From Calothrix sp. NIES-2098 (lineage in GTDB: Bacteria > Cyanobacteriota > Cyanobacteriia > Cyanobacteriales > Nostocaceae), in contig AP018172.1 of the NCBI GenBank assembly GCA_002368175.1, positions 4,028,001-4,092,000 of the forward strand: DNA of 64,000 nt. The letters run 5' to 3'. Numbering within the stretch: the first letter of the stretch is position 1; every line of letters begins with the position of its first letter. The notes beneath the pieces were generated by a model. The model worked only from the letters and a program-made list of their open reading frames with translations, made no database searches and had not been told where the DNA came from. This document shows, piece after piece, positions 1-10,200 of this stretch. Position numbers and translations under genes: made by a program.

Positions 1-701
1 CTCCTTACCCAGCAGATAAAGCTATCCTTTTCCATAATGAAAGCTCTCATTTACATTGCTTCCCCTTAAAGATTTGGTTTTACTGCGTTCAGCCTGCTGT
101 TGAAGGTGGAGAAACGCCAATTGTTGACTGTCGTAAAGCTTATCAATTACTCAGCCCTCAATTGCGAGAAAAATTAGCCGCTAAACAGCTAATGTATGTG
201 AGAAATTTTACAACAGGTTTAGATGTAAGTTGGCAGAACTTCTTCCAAACTACAGATAAAAACGATGTAGAAAATTACTGTCGTCAAGCCGGAATAGAGT
301 TTGAATGGTATGATAATAATGGCTTAGTAACTCGACAAATTCGTCCAGCTTTAGCAGTACATCCCAAAACTGGCGAATCTGTATTTTTTAACCAAATTCA
401 ATTACACCATATCTCCTACTTAGATGCAGACGTTCGAGAATCACTGCTATCTATATTTGGTGAGTCAAAATTACCCCGTAACGTTTATTTTGGTGATGGG
501 ACACCAATTACAGCAGCAGAAATTGCCGAAATTAATACAGTATATCAGCGATCGCACGTTAGCTTTCCTTGGCAAGAAGGCGACATTATCATGCTAGATA
601 ATATGCTGGCTGCTCACGGCAGAAATCCCTTTGTGGGAGCGCGTAAAATCGTTGTAGTAATGGGTGAAATGACTAATGGTAAAGATATCAATACTCCCTA
701 A
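1..701 (+). CDS. SyrP/TauD-family Fe(II)/2-oxoglutarate hydroxylase (5' end outside window)
   Basis: This is the C-terminal part of a TauD/SyrP-type non-heme iron dioxygenase. The frame is open from base 3 to the TAA at 699-701, so the gene starts upstream of the window. The first metal ligands are visible as an H-N-E motif around bases 36-44, and the distal His and 2OG-binding Arg lie in M-L-A-A-H-G-R-N-P-F-V-G-A-R-K (about 601-650). It is a clear paralogue of the gene at 12106-13149. SyrP-type enzymes beta-hydroxylate an amino acid (classically Asp) tethered to an NRPS carrier domain. This one lies 127 bp upstream of an NRPS whose first A domain has Asp-like pocket residues, so beta-hydroxy-Asp formation is a reasonable inference. 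The substrate is not proven by sequence. Confidence 0.88.
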   Translation, partial: PYPADKAILFHNESSHLHCFPLKIWFYCVQPAVEGGETPIVDCRKAYQLLSPQLREKLAAKQLMYVRNFTTGLDVSWQNFFQTTDKNDVENYCRQAGIEFEWYDNNGLVTRQIRPALAVHPKTGESVFFNQIQLHHISYLDADVRESLLSIFGESKLPRNVYFGDGTPITAAEIAEINTVYQRSHVSFPWQEGDIIMLDNMLAAHGRNPFVGARKIVVVMGEMTNGKDINTP

Positions 702-828
702 AATATAAAACTCTGCGTTTGCTCTGTCTTGAAAAGTTGAGCCACTTGCTTGTGGGGGTTCCCACAAATCCTGCTTTGAGAAACTTTTCGCTACGCTTTC
801 CTCTGCGTTAAAATACTCCTCACTCAAT

Positions 829-3800
829 ATGCAAACTAAAACTATTACCGGCTTTCGGCTCGCACCTCAACAAAAAAGATTGTGGAATTTACAACAAAAT
901 AGTTCTGCGTTCTACTCGCAAGCTAGTATTTTGATTGCAGGTAATCTTCAAATAGAGATATTGCAAAATGCTATTGAACAGATCGTCCATCATCATCAAA
1001 TTCTGAGAACAAAATTTTATTGCCTACCTGGAGCCAAAACTCCAGTTATGGTAGTTACAGATAAGATTTCCTATGATTGGGAATATCGAGATTTAAGCAA
1101 TTCTTTACAAGCAGATATTTCTGCGATCGCTCAAGAATTATTCTGGGAAGCAAGACAGGTATCTCAAGCCGAACCACTGTATTTGTATCTAATTAAACTA
1201 TCAAACCAACAGCATATACTAATTATTTCTCTACCTGCATTATGTGCCGATATAAGAACAACCAAAAATTTAGTTAGTCAAATTAGTCAAGCTTACGCTC
1301 AATGTTGTCAAAGTCAGAAGTTGAGCAAAGAATACGTACAATATGTACAATTTTCTGAATGGCAGAATCAATTACTAGAAGATGAAAATGTAGCAGAAGC
1401 TCAAGAGTATTGGCAACAACAAAAAGTTATCTCATTATCAGCCTTAAAATTACCTCAGGAACTGCCAGGAAAACAGCAGCAATTTGTAACTGATAGTTAT
1501 AAATTAGTTATTCATGGGGAATTTTTTGATAAAATCGCTCGCTTTGCACAAAAGTATGAGATAACGCCTGATGTCATCTTACTAACCTGTTGGCAAACAT
1601 TAATTTGGCGGCTAACAGGAGAATCAGAAATAGTCATTGGCACAGCAAGCGATCGCCGTGACTATGAAGAGCTACATAATGTACTTGGCTTATTAGCAAC
1701 TTGGCTACCAATTAAAACTAAATTCACAACTAATTTAAACTTTATAGAAGTATTAATAGCAGTAGCAGAAACATTAGAAAATGCTGCGGAATGGCAAGAT
1801 TATTTTGTTCCTGAACCTGTAGAGTCAAATAATGCGATCGCTTTTCCTATTGGCTTTGAATTTGTAAATATTACTGAATCTAAATCCGAGGGTAAAGAAG
1901 TAACTTTTGCTTTACAAGACATCTACAGCTTTATTGAACCTTGTAAAGTAAAACTCACTTGTTTGCAATGCCATGATAGTTTATTAGCAGAGTTTTATTA
2001 CGATCTTAATTGCTTTTCTCAGGAAACAATTCAACGGCTAGCAAAAAATTTTCAAACATTATTGATAAATATTATCGATAATCCCGAAACGCCTATCAGT
2101 CAATTAGGCATACTCAGCACCAGCGAACGCCAACAATTATTAGTTGAGTTTAACCGAACAAAAGCTAACTACCAACATGAGAAATGTTTTCACCAGCTAT
2201 TTGAAGAGCAAGTAGAAAAAACACCAAATCAAATTGCTGTGGTGTTTAATGATGAAGAAATTACATATCAAGAATTAAACTGCAAAGCTAATCAACTAGC
2301 TCGCTACTTACAAAATTTGGGAGTTAAATCTGAAGTAGTCGTAGGAATATGCGTAGAGAGAAATCCCAAATTTATCATATCCTTATTAGCTGTTCTCAAA
2401 GCTGGTGGTGCTTATCTGCCACTCGATGCCAAGCTTCCCTATGAAGCTTTACAGTTTCGCTTACAAAATGCTCAAGCATCGGTATTAATTAAGGAAGAGG
2501 GGACGGAAAATAGCGAACAGTTTTTAAACATTACAGAAGTAAATCTAGATTCCGATTGGGAACAAATCACACAAGAGAGTACAGAAAATCTCATTAACAA
2601 CATCAAGCTGGAAAATCTAGTTTATGTAATCTATACTTCTGGTTCTACTGGTAAACCTAAAGGTGTTGCAGTTGAACATCAACAGTTACTAAATTACTTA
2701 TACGGGATTTTACCAAAACTGCAACTTCTTAGTAATGCAAGTTACGCCAGCGTTTCCACCTTCGCCGCAGATTTAGGGAATACTATGATTTTTCCCTGTT
2801 TATCTAGTGGTGGATGTCTGCATATCATATCTTGGGAACGAGCATCAGACCCGACTGCATTAGCTACTTACTTCCGTCATCATCCTATCGACTGTTTGAA
2901 AATAGTTCCCTCTCATTTAGCAGCTTTATTAAGTTCAGAGTTATGGGAAATTTTACCTCATCAGTTACTAATTCTCGGTGGTGAGGCTGCTGATTGGAAT
3001 TTGATTGAGAATATACAAAAGAATGCATCTCATTGTCGAATTCTCAATCACTACGGCCCTACAGAAACAACCGTTGGCGTACTGACTTACTTAGTAGGAG
3101 AGAAAATTCCGGAAACCGCAACAGTTCCTATCGGTAAGCCTATTGCCAACACTCAAATTTATGTATTAGATGCAAATCTGCAACCAGTTCCTTTAGGGGT
3201 AACTGGAGAACTATATATTGGCGGTGAATCCTTAGTGCGGGGATATTTAAACCAACCTGAGTTAAAGCTAGAAAGCTTTATTACTAATCCTTTTACTGGC
3301 GATGAACAGCGATTGTACAAAACAGGCGATCGCGTCCGTTATCTTGATGATGGTAATTTAGAATTTCTCGGTCGTCTTGACGAGCAAGTGAAGATTAGAG
3401 GGTACCGCATTGAACTAGGTGAAATCGCCACAGCCTTGAGTCAACACCCAGCCGTTAGAGAAAGTGTAGTTATTGTTAGGGAAGAGACATCAAAAGAAAA
3501 GCGCCTGATCGCCTACATAGTTCCTACATCTCATTCAGTATCAGATAATGACTTCCGCAACTTCCTACAAACAAAGTTGCCGGAGTACATGATACCCGCA
3601 GCCTTTGTCATCCTCAAAGCTTTACCTCTCACCGCTAACGGTAAATTAGACCGTAACGCCCTACCCGCACCAGAAGAAGTAGTTAGCACAACCTTTATTG
3701 CTCCTCGTACTCTTGTAGAAGAAGTATTGACAGGTATTTGGGCGCAATTTTTGGACGTATCAAAGATAAGTATTAACGATAACTTCTTTGATTTAGGCGG

Positions 3801-6800
3801 ACACTCCCTACTAGCTACTCAAGTAATTTCTCGCATTCGTACTACCTTTGCTGTAGAAATACCCTTACCACAACTATTTGAATCTGCAAATTTAGCAACA
3901 CTAGCAGAGCAGATTGAAATAGCAATGCGAGGCGAACAACAAAAAATTCAAACTATTAAATCCGTTCCGAGAAATCAAAATTTACCTTTATCCTTTGCTC
4001 AACAAAGACTATGGTTTTTTGACCAATTTGAACCAGGTAGCCCATCATATAATCTGCCCAGAGCAGTACGTTTACAGGGAAAACTGAATATCAATGCACT
4101 TTCAGCCAGCCTCAACGAAATTATCAAACGACATGAGATTTTGCGGACAAGCTTTGCAATATCTTATGGGCAACCAATCCAGGTAATTTCACCTGCGATC
4201 GATTTACAATTACCAATAGTAGATTTACAAAATATTCCACCACAACAGCGAGAAGCAGAACTATATCGCCTTGCTAAAGCAGAAGCACAAACAGGATTTG
4301 ACCTGACACAAGCACCATTATTACGGGCGAAATTGCTGCAATTAGATGTGGAAGACCATGTAATTTTAATGACGCTACATCATATTGTTTCTGATGGTTG
4401 GTCAACGGATATATTAATTCGGGAAGTAGCTGCACTATATACAGCTTTCTGTGCTGTTAGACCTTCTCCTTTGCCACAATTACCTATACAATACGCCGAC
4501 TTTGCAGTTTGGCAACGACAATGGTTAGAAGGAGAAACATTAAAAAAACAACTTGCTTATTGGCAGCAGCAACTATCTGGTGAACTTCCCATATTACAAC
4601 TACCTACTGACCGTCCTCGCCCGACAGTTCAAACTTATGCAGGAAAAACTCTATCTTTTGTATTACCAAAAACTTTAAGTGATGAATTAAGAACTCTGTC
4701 ACAGCAAGAGGGTGTCACCTTATTTATGACACTGTTGGCGGCGTTTAAAACTTTACTATATCGCTATACAAATCAAACTGATATTTTAGTTGGTTCGCCT
4801 ATTGCTAACAGAAATAGAGCAGAAATCGAAAATTTAATTGGTTTCTTTGTGAATACTTTAGTATTGCGAAGTAACCTGTCTGGTAATCCTACTTTTCGGG
4901 ATTTGCTCAAACAAGTAAGGAAAGTAGCACTAGGGGCTTACGCTCATCAAGATTTACCTTTTGAGAAATTAGTAGAAGCAATCCAACCGGAACGCAATTT
5001 GAGTCACAATCCTTTATTTCAGGTGATGTTTGTGTTTCAAAACGTTCCTAGAAGTACCTTTGAATTACCAGATTTGAGTTTGTCAGTTTTAAATGTCAAT
5101 AGTGGAACCGCTAGCTTTGATTTATGCCTGACAATGGAAGAATCAGAGCAAGGTTTAACAGGAAATTTGGAGTACAATACCGACCTATTTGATGCAGAAA
5201 GAATGAATCGCTTGGTCGGACATTTCCAAACGTTACTAGAAGGTATTATCAAAAATAGAGAACAATGTTTAAGCGATTTACCTCTATTAACATCTCACGA
5301 ACAACACCAATTACTAGAATGGGGTAAAAATCAGGCGTTAGGAGAATATTTACAACCGGGTTTGTGTATTCACCAGTTGTTTGAGGCGCAAGTGGAGAAA
5401 ACGCCGAATGCTGTAGCGGTAGTATTTGAAAATCAACAATTAACTTATCAGGAATTAAACCAAAAAGCTAACCAGCTAGCTCACTATTTACAAAAGCTAG
5501 GAGTTAAAGCAGAGGTATTGGTAGGGCTGTATGTAGAGCGTTCTTTAGAAATGGTAGTTGGACTATTGGCTATTCTCAAAGCCGGTGGTGCATACTTACC
5601 TCTCGATCCAGCTTATCCCCAAGAGCGTATCGCCTTTATGTTAACCGATGCTCAAGTACCTCTAGTATTGACACAACAAAAACTCATTGCAGATTTACCA
5701 GTAAATTCAGCCCAAATTATCTGTTTAGATAATTTCATAATTAAAGAATCAACAGACAATATTGCTACCAAAGTCAGCCCAGAAAATCTTGCTTATGTCA
5801 TCTATACATCTGGGTCTACAGGACAATCTAAAGGCGTGATGATTCAACATCAGAGCCTAACAAATGCCTATCTAGCCTGGGAAGCAGCATATCAACTGCA
5901 AACTTCTACTAGTTCCCATTTACAAATGGCTAGTTTTTCCTTTGATGTGTTTACTGGAGACTTAGTTCGCGCCCTTTGTTCTGGCGGAAAACTCGTACTC
6001 TGTCCTCGCGATCTATTGCTAGAACCAGAGAAACTTTATAATTTAATGCTGCAAGAAAAGATTGATTGTGCAGAATTTGTACCAGCAGTATTAAGAAATT
6101 TAATTCTCTATTTAGAAAAGAACCACAAGTGTCTAGATTTTATGAAATTAATCATTTGTGGTTCTGATAGTTGGTATGGGCAGGAATATGAAAAATTTCG
6201 CCAATTTTGTGGAAGTTCAACTCGGTTAATTAATTCCTTTGGTGTGACAGAAGCAACTATTGACAGTACTTATTTTGAAACGCAGACAATAGACTTATCT
6301 GTTGAACAATTAGTTCCTATTGGTTCCCCCTTTACTAACACGCAAATCTATATTCTTGATAGCTATTTTCAGCCTGTACCTGTGGGCATAATTGGTGAAA
6401 TTTATATTGGTGGGGTTGGTATAGCTAGGGGTTATTTACAACGACCAGATTTAACTGCGGAAAAATTTATTCCTAATCTATTTAGTCAAAAATCAGGAGA
6501 TATCTTTTATAAAACTGGAGATTTAGGTCGTTATCTTGGTCACGGACAGATTGAGTTAGTTGGACGGATTGACAATCAAGTAAAAATTCGTGGTTTTCGC
6601 ATTGAATTAGGTGAAATTGAATCAGTATTAAATCAGCATCCAGAAGTACAAGCAAATGTGGTTATAGTCAGGGATGATAAACCAGGCGATGCCTTTGGCA
6701 ACGGTTTTACCGAACGCCGCTTAGTAGCTTATGTAGTTAGTAAATCAAAGCCAGATATTAATAATTCTGCACTCCGTAGTTTTTTACAAGATAAACTACC

Positions 6801-7218
6801 AAATTATATGTTACCAACGGCGTTTGTCATATTAGATAAATTGCCTTTAACCCCCAATGGCAAAGTAGACCGTAAAGCTTTACCAGTACCAGATACAAAC
6901 ACTGGATGGGAAACAAGTTATGTTCCACCCCGCACGCCAATAGAACAGATAATCGCTGATATTTGGGCTGATGTATTAGGACAAGAAGAAGTAGGAATTT
7001 ATGACAACTTCTTTGAGTTGGGGGGACATTCACTTTTAGCTACGCAAGTTATTTCTCGATTGCGTACAGCCTTCAAAATTGATTTACCTTTACGTAGTTT
7101 ATTTGAAAATCCGAGACTTACAAATATAGTTGGGCGCATAGAAGAAATTCTCACAGTGCAACAGTTGCAAGCTGTACCCGTGCAAATGGAAGAAGACAGA
7201 GAGGAAATAGAACTATGA
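829..7218 (+). CDS. NRPS, two modules: I(C-like)-A-T-C-A-T
   Basis: This is a 2129-residue nonribosomal peptide synthetase. Residues 1-430 form a condensation-fold domain whose HHxxxDG site is replaced by L-P-A-L-C-A-D (about residue 135), as in non-catalytic interface-type domains. A domain 1 spans about 455-970 (core YTSGSTGKPKG near 602) and carrier 1 has GGHSL near 990. A normal C domain follows (HHIVSDG near 1184), then A domain 2 (core near 1656) and carrier 2 (GGHSL near 2065). My manual specificity residues for A1 are A-A-G-K-I-G-H-V-G, whose last six resemble Asp codes (K-V-G-H-I-G). Those for A2 are D-V-G-E-I-C-S-I-D, close to the Orn code D-V-G-E-I-G-S-I-D. There is no upstream C domain, so a protein ending in C is expected left of the window. 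The stop overlaps the next start by 4 bp, which indicates translational coupling. Confidence 0.93.
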   Translation: MQTKTITGFRLAPQQKRLWNLQQNSSAFYSQASILIAGNLQIEILQNAIEQIVHHHQILRTKFYCLPGAKTPVMVVTDKISYDWEYRDLSNSLQADISAIAQELFWEARQVSQAEPLYLYLIKLSNQQHILIISLPALCADIRTTKNLVSQISQAYAQCCQSQKLSKEYVQYVQFSEWQNQLLEDENVAEAQEYWQQQKVISLSALKLPQELPGKQQQFVTDSYKLVIHGEFFDKIARFAQKYEITPDVILLTCWQTLIWRLTGESEIVIGTASDRRDYEELHNVLGLLATWLPIKTKFTTNLNFIEVLIAVAETLENAAEWQDYFVPEPVESNNAIAFPIGFEFVNITESKSEGKEVTFALQDIYSFIEPCKVKLTCLQCHDSLLAEFYYDLNCFSQETIQRLAKNFQTLLINIIDNPETPISQLGILSTSERQQLLVEFNRTKANYQHEKCFHQLFEEQVEKTPNQIAVVFNDEEITYQELNCKANQLARYLQNLGVKSEVVVGICVERNPKFIISLLAVLKAGGAYLPLDAKLPYEALQFRLQNAQASVLIKEEGTENSEQFLNITEVNLDSDWEQITQESTENLINNIKLENLVYVIYTSGSTGKPKGVAVEHQQLLNYLYGILPKLQLLSNASYASVSTFAADLGNTMIFPCLSSGGCLHIISWERASDPTALATYFRHHPIDCLKIVPSHLAALLSSELWEILPHQLLILGGEAADWNLIENIQKNASHCRILNHYGPTETTVGVLTYLVGEKIPETATVPIGKPIANTQIYVLDANLQPVPLGVTGELYIGGESLVRGYLNQPELKLESFITNPFTGDEQRLYKTGDRVRYLDDGNLEFLGRLDEQVKIRGYRIELGEIATALSQHPAVRESVVIVREETSKEKRLIAYIVPTSHSVSDNDFRNFLQTKLPEYMIPAAFVILKALPLTANGKLDRNALPAPEEVVSTTFIAPRTLVEEVLTGIWAQFLDVSKISINDNFFDLGGHSLLATQVISRIRTTFAVEIPLPQLFESANLATLAEQIEIAMRGEQQKIQTIKSVPRNQNLPLSFAQQRLWFFDQFEPGSPSYNLPRAVRLQGKLNINALSASLNEIIKRHEILRTSFAISYGQPIQVISPAIDLQLPIVDLQNIPPQQREAELYRLAKAEAQTGFDLTQAPLLRAKLLQLDVEDHVILMTLHHIVSDGWSTDILIREVAALYTAFCAVRPSPLPQLPIQYADFAVWQRQWLEGETLKKQLAYWQQQLSGELPILQLPTDRPRPTVQTYAGKTLSFVLPKTLSDELRTLSQQEGVTLFMTLLAAFKTLLYRYTNQTDILVGSPIANRNRAEIENLIGFFVNTLVLRSNLSGNPTFRDLLKQVRKVALGAYAHQDLPFEKLVEAIQPERNLSHNPLFQVMFVFQNVPRSTFELPDLSLSVLNVNSGTASFDLCLTMEESEQGLTGNLEYNTDLFDAERMNRLVGHFQTLLEGIIKNREQCLSDLPLLTSHEQHQLLEWGKNQALGEYLQPGLCIHQLFEAQVEKTPNAVAVVFENQQLTYQELNQKANQLAHYLQKLGVKAEVLVGLYVERSLEMVVGLLAILKAGGAYLPLDPAYPQERIAFMLTDAQVPLVLTQQKLIADLPVNSAQIICLDNFIIKESTDNIATKVSPENLAYVIYTSGSTGQSKGVMIQHQSLTNAYLAWEAAYQLQTSTSSHLQMASFSFDVFTGDLVRALCSGGKLVLCPRDLLLEPEKLYNLMLQEKIDCAEFVPAVLRNLILYLEKNHKCLDFMKLIICGSDSWYGQEYEKFRQFCGSSTRLINSFGVTEATIDSTYFETQTIDLSVEQLVPIGSPFTNTQIYILDSYFQPVPVGIIGEIYIGGVGIARGYLQRPDLTAEKFIPNLFSQKSGDIFYKTGDLGRYLGHGQIELVGRIDNQVKIRGFRIELGEIESVLNQHPEVQANVVIVRDDKPGDAFGNGFTERRLVAYVVSKSKPDINNSALRSFLQDKLPNYMLPTAFVILDKLPLTPNGKVDRKALPVPDTNTGWETSYVPPRTPIEQIIADIWADVLGQEEVGIYDNFFELGGHSLLATQVISRLRTAFKIDLPLRSLFENPRLTNIVGRIEEILTVQQLQAVPVQMEEDREEIEL

Positions 7219-10200
7219 AAGCGATCGCAGAATTTTTGTCTTACCTTTGCACCCAGGATATAAAATTATGGGTTGAGAATGACTGTCTGCGTTGTAGTGC
7301 GCCTAAAGAAGCCCTCACACCAGATATCAAAGCAGAATTAGTAGCACGCAAAGCAGAAATTTTAGCTTTTATTAGCCAAGCAAATCAGGCTTTAAAAGCT
7401 TCTTCAGAATCTATTCAACCTGTTGCCCATCAGGGAAATATACCTCTGTCTTTTGCTCAACAGCGACTTTGGTTTTTTAGCAAATTAGAACCAGAGAGTA
7501 GCGCTTACAATATACCTGCGGCTGTCAAACTCACAGGTAAATTAAATATAGTAGCACTGTCCAAAAGCATCAATGAAATTATCAGACGGCACGAAATATT
7601 AAGAACTACATTTACTATAGTAGATGGCGAACCAATACAAGTAATTAGCCACGATGAAAACTTTACTTTGACAATTATAGATTTACAGCCATTTGCAGAA
7701 GCACAAAAACAGCAAGAAGTTCGCAAACTTGCTGCTTTAGAAGCACAAAAACCCTTCGATTTAGTCAAAGGCCCGCTAGTAAGAGCCAGTTTACTTCAAT
7801 TAGCAGAAACAGACTATGTGGTCTTGTTAATCGTGCACCATATTGTTTCTGATGGTTGGTCTACAGGGATATTTATTCAAGAACTCACAGCACTGTACAC
7901 AGCTTACTCTCAAAGTCAGCCTTCCCCACTTCCTAAACTACCTATTCAGTATGCAGACTTTACAATTTGGCAAAGAAAACGGTTGCAAGGCGAATTGTTG
8001 CAAACCCAACTCAATTACTGGAAACAGGAGTTGGGCGGTGATTTACCAATCTTAGAATTACCTACTGACTATCCTCGACCTGCAATTCAATCTAACAATG
8101 GTGCAACACAGCCATTCCAATTATCTAAGTTCCTGACAGAGAAACTCCAAGACTTGTCAAAGCAGGAAGGAGTAACCTTATTTATGACTCTGCTAGCAGC
8201 ATTTAAAGTGTTGTTATATCGCTACACTCAGCAGGAAGAAATTATAGTAGGTACTCCGATTGCTAACCGCGATCGCACAGAAATTGAAAGTTTAATTGGC
8301 TTTTTTGTCAATACTTTAGTACTGCGGACAAACCTTGGCAATAATCCCTCTTTTAAAGAACTGTTACAGCAGGTACGTGAAGTCACTTTAGGTGCTTATG
8401 CTCACCAAGAATTACCTTTTGAAAAGTTGGTAGAAGAACTACAACCAGGACGAAATTTAAGCCATAACCCTTTGTTTCAGGTGATGTTTATTCTTCAGAA
8501 TGCTGCAACAGAAGTTTTACATCTGCCAGAGTTAAGCATAGAACCATTAACAGCAGAAAAAAATACTGCTAATTTTGATTTAACACTTTCTTTGACTGAG
8601 ACAGAGGCAGGATTAAAAGGAGATTTAGAATACAACACAGATATATTTAATTCTGCTCGCATCAACCGCATGTTGGGACATTTTCAAGTTTTGTTAGAAG
8701 GAATTGTTGCTAACCCCAATCGGCATCTGTCAGAATTGCCATTATTAACAGTAAACGAACAACATCAACTGTTAACAGATTGGAGTTATCTCAAAATTGA
8801 TTACCCTCAATACCAGTGCATTCATCAATTATTTGAAGCACAAGTAGAAATCACACCTGATGCTATTGCGGTGGTATTTGGAAATGAATATTTAACCTAT
8901 CAAGAACTCAATCAAAAAGCCAATAATCTCGCATATTACCTGCAACTACTGGGAGTCAAACCAGAGGTATGCGTGGGTATTTGTGTCGAAAAATCCTTAG
9001 AGATGGTAATAGGTATATTGGGAATTTTAAAAGCAGGTGGAGCTTATTTACCCTTAGATCCAAGTTACCCAAAAGAACGGTTGGCTTTCATGATGCAAGA
9101 TGCACAAGTTTCTGTTTTGCTGACACAAACAGACTTGTTACAAAGTCTTCCTATGTTACCTAACCAAATCATAAATTTAGATCGAGATTGGCAGCAAATT
9201 GCACAATTACCATCTTCTAATCCAGTTAATACTCACTTAGAAGCAGCTAATCTTGCTTATATCATCTATACCTCTGGTTCGACGGGTAAACCAAAGGGAG
9301 TAATGATTCAGCATTCTAGCCTAATAAATGCTTATTTTGCTTGGGAAACAACCTACCAATTGCGAACAAATGCAACATCTCATCTCCAAATGGCTAGCTT
9401 TTCCTTTGATGTTTTTTCTGGCGATTGGATTCGTGCTTTATGTTCTGGTGGCAAATTAGTTTTATGTCCCAAAGATTTGTTACTATCACCGGAACAGTTA
9501 TATCAACTAATACAAAAAGAAAAAGTAGATTGTGCAGAGTTTGTACCAGCAGTTTTAAGAAATTTAATTAAGTTTCTTGAGCATAGCCAACAGCGTTTAG
9601 ATTTTATGCGTTTGTTAATTTGTGGCTCTGATAGCTGGAATAGTAACGAATATCGCAAATTTTTACAATTCTGTAGTCCTCAAACTCGGTTAATCAACTC
9701 CTATGGTTTGACAGAAGCTACTATAGATAGTTCTTATTTTGAAACAACAGCACAAAATTTAACCATTGAAAAATTACTGCCCATAGGTCGGCCATTTCCT
9801 AATACTCAATTTTATATTTTGGATAAATATTTACAACCAGTACCCATAGGAGTTGCTGGAGAACTTTATATTGGTGGTCTTAATCTAGCTAGAGGCTATA
9901 AGAATCGACCTGATTTAACTGCCGAGAAATTTATCCCTCATCCATTTAGCCAGAATTCAGGCGATCGTTTATATAAAACTGGTGATTTAGTTCGCTATTT
10001 ACCAGATGGTAATATCGAATTTATCCAACGCATTGATAACCAAGTTAAAATCAGAGGTTTCCGCATAGAAATTAGTGAGATTGAGTCAGCAATTACTCAA
10101 TACTCAGAAATTCGAGAAGCTATAGTTATTCTTAGAGAAGATAGACAAGATGATAAACATATTGTGGCTTATGTTGTTCCCCAGTCTACAGAAATTTCTA

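Noticed and set aside
594..827. Small - strand ORF between the hydroxylase and the NRPS
   Set aside because: It overlaps the end of the hydroxylase gene in antisense and shows no recognisable domain.
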